This document shows, piece by piece, positions 22,313-32,989 of a stretch of 64,000 nt of DNA (position 1 is the stretch's first letter; every line of letters starts with the position of its first letter). The notes under the pieces are model-generated. The model did no database searches and was not told where the DNA came from. It saw nothing but the letters and a program-made list of their open reading frames with translations. The stretch is taken from contig OY735236.1 in NCBI GenBank assembly GCA_963457665.1, positions 42,293,642 through 42,357,641 on the forward strand. The letters run 5' to 3'. The position numbers and the translations under genes were made by a program. The DNA is from Thysanoteuthis rhombus. Lineage: Eukaryota; Mollusca; Cephalopoda; Oegopsida; Thysanoteuthidae.

Positions 22313-22887
22313 AGTGGGTATTTTGTCCATTTTTGACTATTTTAAGCATCTTCTTGATGTGTTTTGTCGATTTTGGGCTTTTTTGGCTTTTTTCAACACT
22401 TTTTGGCCGTCAAATAAGCACAAAAATATTTTTTTCAGTTGGCAACACTGGATCTACCTCGAACCAAGTTGTGAACAAAATTTGACGAGAGAAGATGAAA
22501 TGACTTTTTCCCCTGCGGGATTTCTACAGTTGCTCACTTGATATATTAGCAGAACTAAATTGAAAGGCACATTGCTTTAGTGTCTAATTTCCTTTCAGCT
22601 CTCCGGGCTTTTCATTGTTCACTATAATTCATCCGAGTCGTGTGATGTCAGCAAATTTGACAAAATGTTCGTTGCTCTATTCACTTGGGTCTCACTCAAC
22701 CACGACCGTTCTGGAATTAGGTCCATCTCAAAAAATGAAAAATCCTTCGTTTGATGATGTCCTTTTGGCTGACTGGATGATAACAATTTTGGTTTTTGGT
22801 TTGTAATTACAGACATCTTGCCTCATGTCTGTAGAAAGGCAATGCACCATTTAGATGCTTGTAAAAGATTCAACTCTGTGAGCAGAG

Positions 22888-23143
22888 CAGTGGTTCTCAA
22901 ACGTTATTGTATGATAATACACTATAAAATATATATATATTTGACATGCACACGAGGGTGAAAATGAAGTGGATTTGATAAAGATGAAAGCCTTGAAAAT
23001 ATCTAGTATGGGTTAATACCCATACTGGATATTTTCAAGGCTTGAACTACATGTTTATGTATTTGGGGACAATTTTGGCCGACACCCTGGGGAGATAGTG
23101 GTGGCACATTATTGTGCCATGGCATTCAGTTAGTGAACCATTG
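22888..23143. mobile_element. hAT-like MITE with central hairpin
   Basis: 256 bp. The left end CAGTGGTTCTCAAAC and the complement of the right end, CAATGGTTCACTAAC, are the terminal type common in hAT elements of the Charlie group (established knowledge). The 8-bp flanks match only partly. The centre is a near-perfect 26-bp hairpin at 22988-23043. No transposase. Confidence 0.6.
22988..23043. repeat. Near-perfect 26-bp inverted repeat (hairpin)
   Basis: Arms 22988-23013 and 23018-23043 with loop TAAT. One mismatch, which is a U-G wobble if transcribed from +. Confidence 0.95.
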
Positions 23144-24034
23144 GGTTAGAATATTGAATGTTGGTTACTAAGTCAGCTGATACTGGGTGGACACGACTCA
23201 TTAACAGCAATGTGTCTTTTGAAAAGAAACTACCGATTTTAGATCCAGAACCTGAGGGCTTCTTTAACAGGGCGTGTTAGCAAAGCTAATAAGATATCGG
23301 GAACAGCTTGGTTTATTATTTACCAGCATTTACTCATAAGAAATGACATGGTTATTTATGTAAAGATTGGCTTTAAGAAACCTAAAGCTATTCAAGTATC
23401 TTTTTTTTCTATTTTTCTCAAGTCTCAATCCAATTCAATCTGTTTTAATGTTTGATCAGATGTAAAGTCTTGAGCATTTCTGTGACATTCTTTGTTGTTA
23501 TGATAAAAGACGATTGCATTCTAAAACACTTGAATTAAATTTTTAGCTGTGTTAATCTATTTCACACAGACCTATCCATTGTAAGATTTAGATTATAACA
23601 GGAATCTAGCATTAGAGACAATTAAACAATCTAAATACTAATTTGCATACATGGCTTTTATATGGATAGATTTTTATCAGATGAAATTGTGCAAATCATT
23701 TTTTAATAATTTCATGACTGCTGTTTACATTCCTCTTAATTGAGATAAAAAGCAACTGAAAAATTAAGATGAAGATGAACCGTTGGCATAAAGTTAATAA
23801 TAATTTGATATTTGAAGATTTGTTTTCATGTATCACCATCATTACATGTGGAACTATAATTATTTAAGCTTCAAAATTTTTGTTAATTATCAGATTTTCC
23901 AGACATGACATGCTATTTATTGTTTCTCGTCAAAGGCTGGAAATATGATAGCATACATTGAAAGCAAATAAATGATCCTCTAAGAGAATTACTTTCTATT
24001 GAAACGGAGTCATTTTGCTCAAAGCTGAAAAAAA
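23144..24034. other. AT-rich non-coding DNA, nothing recognised
   Basis: No ORF, RNA or shared repeat supported. Confidence 0.4.
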
Positions 24035-24457
24035 CAAGTCTGATTAGTCATAAAACACATGTGACCAATGTTTCTTGGCAGCATGTCATATTGGGGTGAT
24101 CAATTAAAAAATAGAAAAAAGGGGTGATCAATAAATAAGTTACTTCTCTCACCTTTTGCCTGGTTATGGCTACTAAAAAAATTCAGATTTTCCAATAAAA
24201 CACAAACTAAGTGATCAATTTAGCACAAACTTGAATTGCAAATTGAAGTCCACCCCCCTGAAAACTCTCTGGGGGAGGGAGGTCTAAAAAACAAAACGCT
24301 TTAAAAAAAAAATAATAATGAGTAAATGTTGGAATTTTTAGCCCTTTAGCTCAACAGGTGTGTCCTATATGCATGATACATACATACATAGCTAGCCAGC
24401 TTGATCAACTAAAAAACTGAAGAAACCTATGTTGACAGTTTTGGTTGATGGTTTCTC
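24035..24457 (-). repeat. R400 dispersed repeat, copy 11
   Basis: Full-length reverse copy: 'ctgattagtcataaaacac' at the left, 'ggcagcatgtcatattgggg', 'ttttggttgatggtttct' at the right. Confidence 0.85.
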
Positions 24458-24534
24458 TCCATTTTGAAGTGTAGAACAAATAATCATGACAGTGCTAATG
24501 GCTGGGTGGTTTAATACTGTTTATTCCACTTGAC

Positions 24535-24675
24535 TCAAAATACGAGATGGAGAGACAAGCTACACAAATTCAGAAAGTACTGGCTCTGCGACGCCCATGA
24601 TAGAGAAATGTGGCGGATCCTGGGGAAGGTCCATGTCCAATGACAGACATTGAAAGACTGATGATGATGAGAGCA
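24535..24675 (+). pseudogene. RTE non-LTR retrotransposon, extreme 3' end
   Basis: Carries the RTE 3' segment 'gatggagagacaagcta', 'ctggctctgcgacgcccatg' and 'tggggaaggtccatgtcc', and ends 'gaaagactgatgatgatg'. It is 5'-truncated. The same end occurs at 37.5 and 51.1 kb and in reverse at 43.0, 48.1 and 62.3 kb. Confidence 0.75.
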
Positions 24676-24759
24676 TAGGGCTCCAACCACTCAGCTGCAT
24701 TTTCAGTAGCAATTAAGATTTTTAGTGGAGTTGATAGCCTGAGATCCAATCCTCCTCCT

Positions 24760-25025
24760 TCACCTAGGCTTTGGCCCAGCTATGGCTACTGCCAAGCTGA
24801 AGTTTTTTTTCTGTCAGAGTTACCTTCTCTTTGCTGGATTGCCTTTTTAGGGCTAAGGGTTCAAACTACCTTACTATTTACCCATAGCTGGGAGGGGGGG
24901 GTGGAAGTGGATATGCACCTTTTCCAAAGACACTAGTATGAAATGAACATGAGTAGCCTCAGCTGAAACTTGAATTCCGTTTGCCGATTCTGTTTTCTAC
25001 ACCGATAATTGTTACACCACTCCAC
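24760..25025 (-). repeat. SINE-A, copy 6 (long)
   Basis: Minus orientation. Includes the family's rarely kept distal part ('ctgtcagagttacc', 'gggctaagggttcaaac') besides 'tatttacccatagctgg' and the head complement 'accgataattgttacacc'. Confidence 0.7.
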
Positions 25026-25156
25026 ACCTCCGATGGTGGTTGGATGTTACTCACCGCTTAAAAGTTGTCGAGATTCTGAGGATTGTTGTTGTTTTTACTG
25101 AAGAGTTGTGATTGCAATTAAGTAGACAGATTGCTTTTGCTATTCTTAAAGGATTG

Positions 25157-25232
25157 TTTCTCCCCCATCTCCTCCCCTCCCCTCCTCCTCCTCCCCTCCC
25201 CTCCTCCTCCTCCCCTCCCCTCCTCCTCCTCC
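25157..25232. repeat. Polypyrimidine (CTCCCCTCCCCTCCT)n array
   Basis: Tandem units of about 21 bp made only of C and T on +. The minus strand is a pure purine tract with repeated GGGG/GGAGG, a candidate for triplex or G-quadruplex folding. Confidence 0.9.
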
Positions 25233-25334
25233 TACACAGATCAACCTGGAAACCACTTTGTGTTTTATTGATTTCTTTCCAGCCCAATTAATCTAAGACA
25301 ATGTGACAATCATCTAACGATTGATTGTGATAAT

Positions 25335-25352
25335 TGACGTCACATCACGTGA
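25335..25352. promoter_or_regulatory. Adjacent CRE and E-box palindromes
   Basis: TGACGTCA (25335-25342, full CREB/ATF site) and TCACGTGA (25345-25352, bHLH-Zip M-box/CLEAR-like E-box) lie 2 bp apart, in sequence otherwise poor in CpG. A possible enhancer element; no gene in the window to attach it to. Confidence 0.35.
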
Positions 25353-25359
25353 GATGTCT

Positions 25360-27135
25360 TGGCAAAAAAAACACCCCCTGCAATTAATTTGTAAAATATA
25401 AACAAGATAAGTGTCTTGGTTATTTACAATCAAAATCTCTTTTGGACATTCTCCCCTTTATCTTATCTCTACTTATGGCTCCAGCTCTTCCTTTTCAAAC
25501 GTCGCTTTATTCAAAGCCTTATTCAAAATTGCTTTACTTAAGCATCAGTGCCAGATTAAAGCTTTAGGGTCTACCGCCCAGGAGCCTATGTTTACAGGAA
25601 GGCCTGCAGAGATTAGATAGAAGCAGAGGTGTAGCTTTGGGGAGATCTGGAGACCAGGAGGGCTTGGTTCCTTGAAAGGGCCTCCTCCAACATTTTGTGA
25701 GATTTATCTGTAGAAATTCAGTAGGTAAACAAGTATTTTTGAACCATTTGGGTTATTCCATTTCTTAATGCTGAATCGAAGTATTAGTATTCTAAATCAG
25801 CTACTTAAAAAGTAGTGCAGTTAATATATCGCACGTGTATTTTTAGAAAACGTATTATGGTAAAATGAAACGCTGTACTGTGAACATATTTATCATATGT
25901 TGGTTTGTGATGTCTTAGATTAATGAAAACACACTTGCTCACATAGCAATTGAAAACTTGATTCTTCCCAAGAACCCTACAATTTACTGATGTTATGGAG
26001 AAATTTATTTCCAAGGAATTATGTGGAATAAACGCTTGAATTTCAATTATCATTAGACTTGCAAAAATAGATTTAATTTTTAATCAACTTTTTCCTCTTT
26101 TGAAAATATTACTGAGGGTCTCACTGTACCTGTAGCCCTGAAAGATACAAAATTTCAATCTGGCACTGATTAGCTTCTGCAAACATTGAAAGGAAACATT
26201 ACAAAAATGCTTGTAAAATATCTAACTCTACTTCTCTAATTTGATCCAGAGTGATAGAATTCTTTTTATGAACAGAAATAAACCATAACACTGGTTTATG
26301 ACTGTCATATTTCTTCTCTCTGTCTTGGGCAACAACAGTGAAGTGTAACATAATGCTGAAATTGAAGAATTCATTTTCTTAATTATGCAGTGCAAATACC
26401 CATTGAGTGCTTATTAATAAAACAAATCAAATCTAAAAGCTTCAGTGATCTTTTTGATTGTGTAGTTTTCGGCCTAAACTTCCAACTAATGAAATCTTAT
26501 ATCAGAAATTAATCGTCCTTTTTGAATTGAAAGACAAACTTCCCATTGTGAAGGGTAATCTAAGATGATTTCTTTATTCTGATTTTCACACTGTTCACTT
26601 TGATGGTCGAAGAACAGATTGGTTAAAATGTCAAGATAAAAACAAGAAGAAAGAAGAAGGTATGTGAAATTAGAAATAAAATTAGTTCAAATTAAAAATA
26701 AAATGTGTATTGATGAAAGCTATGACACTTTGAATCCTACTCCATATAAAACATAAAGTTGCATTGCCTTGAACTCCCAAAACAGAACTCAGTGAAATGA
26801 GACACTAACAAAAATATCATAATGTGAAAAATATCTGTAGGAATTCATCATAATTTTGTTTTTCCAACCCAAATTGCCTGCCACCTTTCTCCCTGTTTTT
26901 CTTTCTTTCCCAATTTCTGAAGAAAGAATTTGAACAAAAAATTCTTATGATACTTTCCTTGATATTTCTGTTAATTCTCATTTTCTATAATTCAATTTTT
27001 TTTCTTTTCCTTTGTTTTTTTTTGTTACTTGACGCTATCAGAACAATTTCTGTCCCCCATTAAAAACGAAAACTAGAGACAATTTTCATTAAAAAGTAAT
27101 TTTAAACTTTTTGTCTGTTCATAAGATTTGTCATG
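25360..27135. other. AT-rich non-coding DNA, nothing recognised
   Basis: Holds only short ORFs without family resemblance (69 aa at 25411-25620 on +, 82 aa at 26053-25805 on -). No shared repeat noticed. Confidence 0.4.
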
Positions 27136-27139
27136 TCCC

Positions 27140-27416
27140 CTAAGAGCTGCATGTATGGTATTTTTCAATGATCCTATCTTTTCTAGATTTAAAAAAATTT
27201 CTGATGTCTGGATTCTCCTCTATTTTGCACTTTAAACCATCATCATCAACAATTGATAGTTGTTCACATCTGGGTTTTATTTCAACAGTCAAGTCGTCAC
27301 CCCTTGTCAGATATTGTTCGATTTCCTTCCATTTCCTGAATTCTGCAAGCAGCTTCAGTGGTTTCAAGGCCCAATTTAAAATAATGGCTCAGGACCTCAA
27401 TATCCACCATTATAAC
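27140..27416 (-). pseudogene. Mariner-type transposase, N-terminal relic
   Basis: On the minus strand, 27416-27300 reads with '...VLSHYFKLGLETTEAACRI' then 'QEMEGNRTISDKG', matching the N-terminal helix-turn-helix of mariner/SETMAR-type transposases (usual pattern: YxFKLGxxAxEAxxxIxxxxGxxTxS). After a frameshift and stop near 27297 the next frame gives 'SIVDDDGLKCKIEENPDIRN', fitting the conserved 'GRPSxVDDDxLxxxIEENP' stretch. That stretch belongs to the same N-terminal region, which would bind the element's inverted ends. The catalytic DDE/D part is missing. Recognition is by pattern only, without alignment. The 75-aa ORF at 27367-27140 is part of it. Confidence 0.6.
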
Positions 27417-27454
27417 ATCTGAAACAGAAGATACAGCAGATTAGTATTGATAAT

Positions 27455-27560
27455 ATATATATGTATATATATATATATATTTCTATATTATAATAATCAT
27501 CATCATCATCTATTTATTCATTTATTTATTTATTTTTATTCATTTATTTATTCATAGTCT
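27455..27560. repeat. AT / ATC / ATTT microsatellite cluster
   Basis: (TA)n, then (ATC)n, then (ATTT)n runs within about 100 bp. Confidence 0.85.
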
Positions 27561-28119
27561 TTAAATGTGTACACAAAATCTGCTTTGGAGTAAAGGTTTG
27601 TAAAAAAAAAAAGAAATAATTTTGATTCACCCTAATAACTATTTTTTTTTTTACTCACACAATTTTTGTAATGAACAATTGTGAAAAAATGTTTGTTTTT
27701 TTTCTGAGTGAAAATACTTGGGTGGGTCGACATTTGTCAAGGAGATTAAATGGTCTGGCCTTCATTTTGCTACTTCCAATGAGATCAGTTCTTTTTTTTA
27801 TCAATATTTGGATCAATAATTAAGTCTTTATCTGGCTACAGTTTAATTTTAAAAAAAACCTCTATTGTTCAGACAGTTTTTTTTATTGGGTTTTGGGGAC
27901 AGAAGATTAACATTTCTATAAAGCCAGGGCATAGATAATTAATCTTAGTTCACATGAAGTCTGTTGCTGGGTGGGTGAGGCTATTTAGTGTCAACTGATA
28001 ATTCTTTAAGTTCAAATAGGGTTTATAACAAAAAATATAGTTTAGTGAAAAAACACAGAAATTCTTATACCTGGATAAGATTTACTACAGACTAGACTGT
28101 AATAGACAACTTGGAAATT

Positions 28120-28190
28120 GGTGTGTTTTGAAGGAGCCATTGGTAACAAGTTCACCTTTGTGGTCAGCAATAGGGTTTCAAGTCCAGATC
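28120..28190 (+). repeat. tRNA-like unit
   Basis: 'ggagccattggtaacaagtt' and 'agggtttcaagtccagatc' resemble A and B boxes. Followed by AT-rich sequence. No intact cloverleaf found. Confidence 0.35.
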
Positions 28191-28413
28191 AAAGCCAATT
28201 GCAATAATACCATTGGATGTTTGGGATTACACAATCTTATAAAAGCACAACCCTCTGATGGATTTGATTTATTCTGATAAACATTATTTGAATTTTCTTT
28301 AACCCTTTCAAGAATAAGCTATTAAAGTGCTTATTACCTGAATTAAAATGATCTAAGTAGACTTCTAAAAGAGATTTATTGGACATAGATATCCCAGCTG
28401 TAAGAAAAGCTGT

Positions 28414-28416
<3 letters not shown>

Positions 28417-28452
<36 letters not shown>
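28417..28452. repeat. (AT)n microsatellite
   Basis: Pure AT dinucleotide run. Confidence 0.95.
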
Positions 28453-28455
<3 letters not shown>

Positions 28456-28629
28456 TCCCATAAATCTCCGAAAGGTTATGGCATTTTGGCTCCCAAGAAA
28501 TAAACAACAGTTGAAAGTGTAAGGGCAAAATTCTGACATGGTACTTTTTTTTTCTTACTAACTGTTATAGACATGAAAAGGTTTTACGTATTAGTCCATG
28601 ACTTGTCACTTTGCTGATGGTAATCAGAA

Positions 28630-28790
28630 GAGTAGGACAACAGGCTTGGCTGCTAGTTAGGAAGGAAGTGGGGAGAAAAAGTTAGGTAGTTTAATGAGTG
28701 GTTTGAAAGGGAAAGGGGGTGGGAAGAAAAGATTGTTTAATAAGAGGGTTAGACGGGAAAGGGACTAATGGTTGCTACTGATATGTGACA
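28630..28790 (+). repeat. Family D repeat, copy 1
   Basis: Purine-rich units 'gttaggtagtttaatgagtg' and 'ttgtttaataagagggtta' related to the tandem array at 34806-35150 and to 54250-54410. Confidence 0.5.
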
Positions 28791-29249
28791 GACATTTTCC
28801 ATTGTATACGATTTTGAACTCTTGAATGATAATTTTGAAACAGAGCTATGGAGCGTCAGTTCTGCAAGTAAACAACGTAGTTCAAACACAACTTATTAAT
28901 TTTGACTAGTTTTTACTTTCATCTTAATTTGTAGCTACTTTTCATCACAACTTTGACTCAGTATAAACTCATCAAAATTAATCATGTTGCAATACTTTGT
29001 CTAATAAGAAACAAATTGAAAATAAATCAACTACAAGTTGTTCGTATTACTCTGCCTCTTTTCTTAGTTCCTTATTTTTTCCAGGTTCTTTGTTCAAAAT
29101 AATCTCTAAAATACTACTTGGTGATTATTGTAAGGGAAAGTTTATGATCTCAAGAGAAGATACGCTTGTAAAAGAATGTTCAAATTAAAAAACTATCAAT
29201 GAAAACTGCCTTCTCTGTTTCATCAGTTTTCAACTTGATTTGGCTGGCT

Positions 29250-29250
<1 letters not shown>

Positions 29251-29305
<55 letters not shown>
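29251..29305. repeat. (AT)n microsatellite, left of insert
   Basis: Pure TA run. Confidence 0.95.
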
Positions 29306-29309
<4 letters not shown>

Positions 29310-29461
29310 TGAACTGTAAAGAGTGAGACAGACTCAGGAGTAAAGTGTCCAGAAGTAAGGTTTATTAATCCTTAGATGTAGATGGTCCAGACATGTTTCG
29401 GGATTTTTCCCATCTTCAGTGGTGTGTGCTGTGTGAGTATGTGTTTAAAGTTCCCATGTCC

Positions 29462-29465
<4 letters not shown>
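29306..29465 (-). mobile_element. Insert carrying hammerhead-like motif
   Basis: About 160 bp between two AT arrays inside an R400 copy. On the minus strand the hammerhead-like core is followed by 'ggattaataaaccttac', comparable to the AAATAAA block after the cores at 9.7, 20.9 and 45.2 kb. No ORF. Could be a retrozyme-like or Penelope-derived fragment. Confidence 0.45.
29381..29425 (-). ncRNA. Hammerhead-ribozyme-like motif, locus d (best copy)
   Basis: Minus strand, in order: stem I strand CCA (29422-29420); CTGAAGA (29419-29413); stem II GGGA-loop AAAA-TCCC; GAA (29399-29397); a palindromic ACATGT (29396-29391) serving as minimal stem III; C at 29390 as the nucleotide at the predicted cleavage site (GTC triplet); and TGG (29389-29387), closing stem I. 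All conserved core positions are present. Weak points: an unpaired T at the base of stem II, a 3-bp stem I, and a stem III that could only form well between two copies, as is known for minimal hammerheads of Penelope-like elements. Confidence 0.5.

Positions 29466-29512
<47 letters not shown>
29466..29512. repeat. (AT)n microsatellite, right of insert
   Basis: Pure TA run. Confidence 0.95.
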
Positions 29513-29515
<3 letters not shown>

Positions 29516-30354
29516 TATGGGTATAAGCTGCACTAATAGAACTAAGGGGCTGAAAATTCAACATTTACTTATTATATCTAGGAAAAAACTTCTTGAATAG
29601 GTTTTAGTGTTGGGCTTGATTTGTAATGTGAATTTGTGCTAAATTGAATGCTTAATTCATATCTGGCAGTATTCACACTTATTATTTGAAAATTCAATCT
29701 TTTTCTCCACTGACCTTTTCCAGTTTTTTTTCTATTGATCACCCCAAACATGGCTTCCTGCCAAAAGATATTGATCACATGGTGGTTTCTTTTGAGTGGC
29801 TAACCAGACTGTTTTTCCTTTTTTTTGTGAGTGTTTAGCTTTTGAATATTACCTCACATTCCGAGATCTCCATATGCTTTACCCGAGCATATGCCCGGGG
29901 GATTGATGGATGTGTTCCATTGTCTGTAGAGACAGATCAGTGGTAAAACAATATTTCCTCAGGTCAAGATTATACTGACCCTTTTCCTTATTATGGATTT
30001 ACTTGGTGCATTTTGTTTTTTTGTAAAATCAATAAGTGTATCCTTCTGTCAGAAACCACACCCTGATTAAATTTTTTGTGTATGTTTGTGATTGTTGCAT
30101 TCTTCTAAAATCTTTCCCCTTTCTGCTAAGAGTGAAACCCCTTGTGAAGGTTTCATGTGTCAACTGGTCTTTTATCTAAGTCAAGAATATTTAACAACCT
30201 CAAATTCACTTGTTGATTTTACAGCTCTCTAATTTCACAGCTATTGATTGCAACATTTATGAAGCGTTTGGAAAGTCAAGTACTTGGCTACATGCAAGCA
30301 CGCACACGTATGTGTTTGTAATATCTTTGCAGCAAAGAAATCGATGCATAAATT

Positions 30355-30673
30355 CTATGCAGAATGCTTGGTCATTCTCTGTCCAAGATGAAATCTTTCT
30401 CCTTCTTTTTCAGATCCATAAACACTTATACAGACGCACACTTATGTACATTTGCTGCGTCCAATGTGCACACACATACACAGAGTACATTTTCTGCATC
30501 TAACGTGTGTGCACATACATATACGCACGTACATACTGACTGGTACACATTTTCTGCATTCAATGTGTGTTCACGCAGAGTGTTGTGCATTTGTTGCACC
30601 GAAACAGTCAATAAGTTTGGATCATTATTTCTTGCCTTTAAAGACTCAATCACACTGCAATGTCTACTTTCCT

Positions 30674-30705
<32 letters not shown>

Positions 30706-32110
30706 ATTCTTTTCATATCAATCTATCTATCTTTCTATTTATATTTCTATCTTTCTATCTATCCATGCATGCATGCATACACACTTTCTTTCCTTACGTG
30801 TACCCTTACACACAGATACATACACACACTTCTGCATCCAAATAGTCAATACATTTTTGATCATTATTTCTTTTACTGACTTGAATCCCACTGCAGGCAA
30901 CATGCCCCTTTGCTCTCCTATCTATATATTGGGTCATTCTCAATCCAAGAGTGTGTGTGGGGGGGGGTGCAGCTGGTGCATTGCACTTTGGCCAGGAGAG
31001 ACAAGGGATGGTCTGAGAGTTTTGGGGATAGAAGATGAAAACTGGACGGCTGAAAGACGAGGATATTTTTGTAGTGTGTGTGGTAGGGATGAAAACAGCT
31101 TAGCACCATCTTCCAAAATTTTTACTTTCTTTCTCCTTCTTTTTTTTGCCAATGAAATTGGACAGAGATTATATATTCACCCGTTTCTGTCCACACAATA
31201 TCTCCAAAAGTTCTCAAAGAATTCCAATGACATTTTGTGGGATAGCGGGTCATTGACCTAGCAACGATTGGTCGAATTTTGGGACGGATCCAGGAATTGT
31301 TTTTGTTTTTTTTAAATTTTGTTATCGCTGTGAGATAGAACAATATTTCAGCATTTTGGATGTAATAATATGATGACCTTATCTAGATGACATCATCATA
31401 AATGAATATGATAAACTATGTTGTAGTTGTTTTTTCAGACAATGTATGTGCTCTCTGGGTGCTTTCTAGTTTTTACATGCACACACTGACACATACACAC
31501 ACACACACTGGTGCGCCTTTACTGCATCCAAACAGTCAATACATCTGGATCATTATGTCTTGTCCTTATAGACTGAATCATGCTGCAGGCAACATAGTCT
31601 TCTGATCTCCTGTTTATGTTGGGTCACTCTCTATCTGAGATAGCATCTATACTCTCTTTCTCACTCTCTCTCTCACACTCTTTCTCTCACACTCTCTCTC
31701 ACTCTTTCTCTCTCTCTCACACTCTTTCTCTCACTCTCTCTCTTTCTCTCACTCTCTCACTCTTTCTCTCTCTCTCATTCACTTTTCTCTCACTCTTTCT
31801 TTCACTTTCTCACTCTTTCTCTCTCACTCTCTTTCTCTTTTGCTCCCACTCTTTCTCTCACTCTTTCTCTTTAGCTCCCACTCTTTCTCTCACTCACATA
31901 CTTTCACACACACACTCGCACCCATCCTCATACATATCGTCTCATATACACACAGACTCACTCACTCACCCCACACTCACACACACATACACTGGTGTAC
32001 ATTTGATGCATCCAAAAGTCAATACATATGGATCATTATTTCTTTAAAGAAAGAAATCAAACTGCAGACAACATGCCCCTCTGCTCTTTTTATTAAATCA
32101 TTCAGGAAGA
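30355..32110 (+). repeat. Composite array: ~120-bp unit between CA, CTAT and CT arrays
   Basis: A unit running 'ctgcatccaaacagtcaata', 'tggatcattatttctt', 'actgcaggcaacatgcccc', 'gggtcattctc' occurs at about 30594-30664, 30831-30955, 31520-31645 and 32005-32105, with its end alone at 30358-30395. The units are separated by CA-rich, (CTAT)n (30674-30705) and CT-rich (31633-31915) tracts. ORFs of 269, 171 and 143 aa here are translated simple repeats. Confidence 0.7.
31175..31460 (+). repeat. Family M dispersed repeat
   Basis: 'tctgtccacacaatatctcc', 'aaaagttctcaaagaattcc', 'ttgggacggatccaggaatt', 'gctctctgggtgctttctag'. It lies inside the composite region between two of its units. Confidence 0.65.
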
Positions 32111-32439
32111 AAAGACTTCCTGCAAACTCTGAAATGATTAACATTCTCTCTTGTAATTCCTTGAAAGACCATGATGGGTCTGGCGATCTAAAATCATGAT
32201 TACCCATTACTGCAGTATATTAGTTGCAGTTTTTGCAGACAATTTTTCTGCATATTTTGGATCTGTACCAGGCTTCAAAGTTTGAAACAGCATCAATCAA
32301 ATTCCTTGGATTATAAATATAAACTACAGAGCCCTGAATGCCTATACCACTACCAATTCTATACAACAACTGAAAATTAAATGTAAATTAGTTCATACTA
32401 ATTGTTAAGATATAGGTAAAGTAACTATAGAAAATCTTG

Positions 32440-32590
32440 GATCTGCCTCAAAATTTAATCAATACTTTCTTGAAATGTCATAGAAATTGATTGAGAACTT
32501 TTGGAGATATTGTGTTGACAAACAAATAGAAAGACAGACAAACACAAATGAATATGTGTGCCTCCCCCAGAGGTAAATGGAAGAAATTAT
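32440..32590 (-). repeat. Family M dispersed repeat
   Basis: Reverse copy: 'cttggatctgcctcaaaat', 'attgagaacttttggagata', 'ttgtgttgacaaacaaatag'. Confidence 0.6.
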
Positions 32591-32680
32591 GAAGAAAAAT
32601 GATATTCTTGGCTTAAGAAGCCATTTAAAGAAAAATCTTTTTGAAATTTCTAGGACTTGTATATCCTATGTATTGAGTAT

Positions 32681-32986
32681 TATCAATTAAAATTATCAGA
32701 ATAGGTTCCTTCAGTTTTTGAGTGGGTCTGCCAGGTAGGCTATGTATCATGCACATCACGTTGTACCAATGAAGCTGGAGGGCTGAAAATTTGAGCATTT
32801 ACCCCTTGTCTGGAAAATTTTTTTTATTCCTCCCAATATGTTTTTCAATGGGGAGTTCAATTCACGATGTAAGTTTATGCTAAATTGGGTACTAATTTGT
32901 GCCTCTTATTCCAATTTATTGATTGCTCAACTCAATCAGACGCTGGTTGCATGACAGTTTCTATAGATTGACTTACCAGACCTATC
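32681..32986 (+). repeat. R400 dispersed repeat, copy 13 (internally deleted)
   Basis: 'cagaataggttccttcag' to 'cttaccagacctat', about 100 bp shorter than usual: the 'cactgcccaacaaaaggcg' block and one TTGATCACC box are missing. Confidence 0.8.
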
Positions 32987-32989
32987 CTA

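Larger units (their letters stand above)
29190..29812 (+). repeat. R400 dispersed repeat, copy 12 (split by insertion)
   Basis: The 5' part (29190-29250, up to 'tttggctggctagatatat') and the 3' part (29515-29812, from 'gtataagctgcactaatag' to 'gagtggctaaccagactg') are separated by two AT arrays and a ~160-bp hammerhead-bearing insert. The split falls exactly at R400's internal 'ctatgtatgtatgtatc' tract. Confidence 0.8.

Noticed and set aside
30452-31261. 269-aa ORF, the longest in the window
   Set aside because: Translates CA and CTAT microsatellites and the composite repeat (HTHI and SIYLSIYL runs). No domain, and the overlapping frames are equally open.
31616-32047. 143-aa Ser/Leu/Phe/His-rich ORF
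   Set aside because: Direct translation of a CT-rich simple-sequence tract; not a membrane protein.
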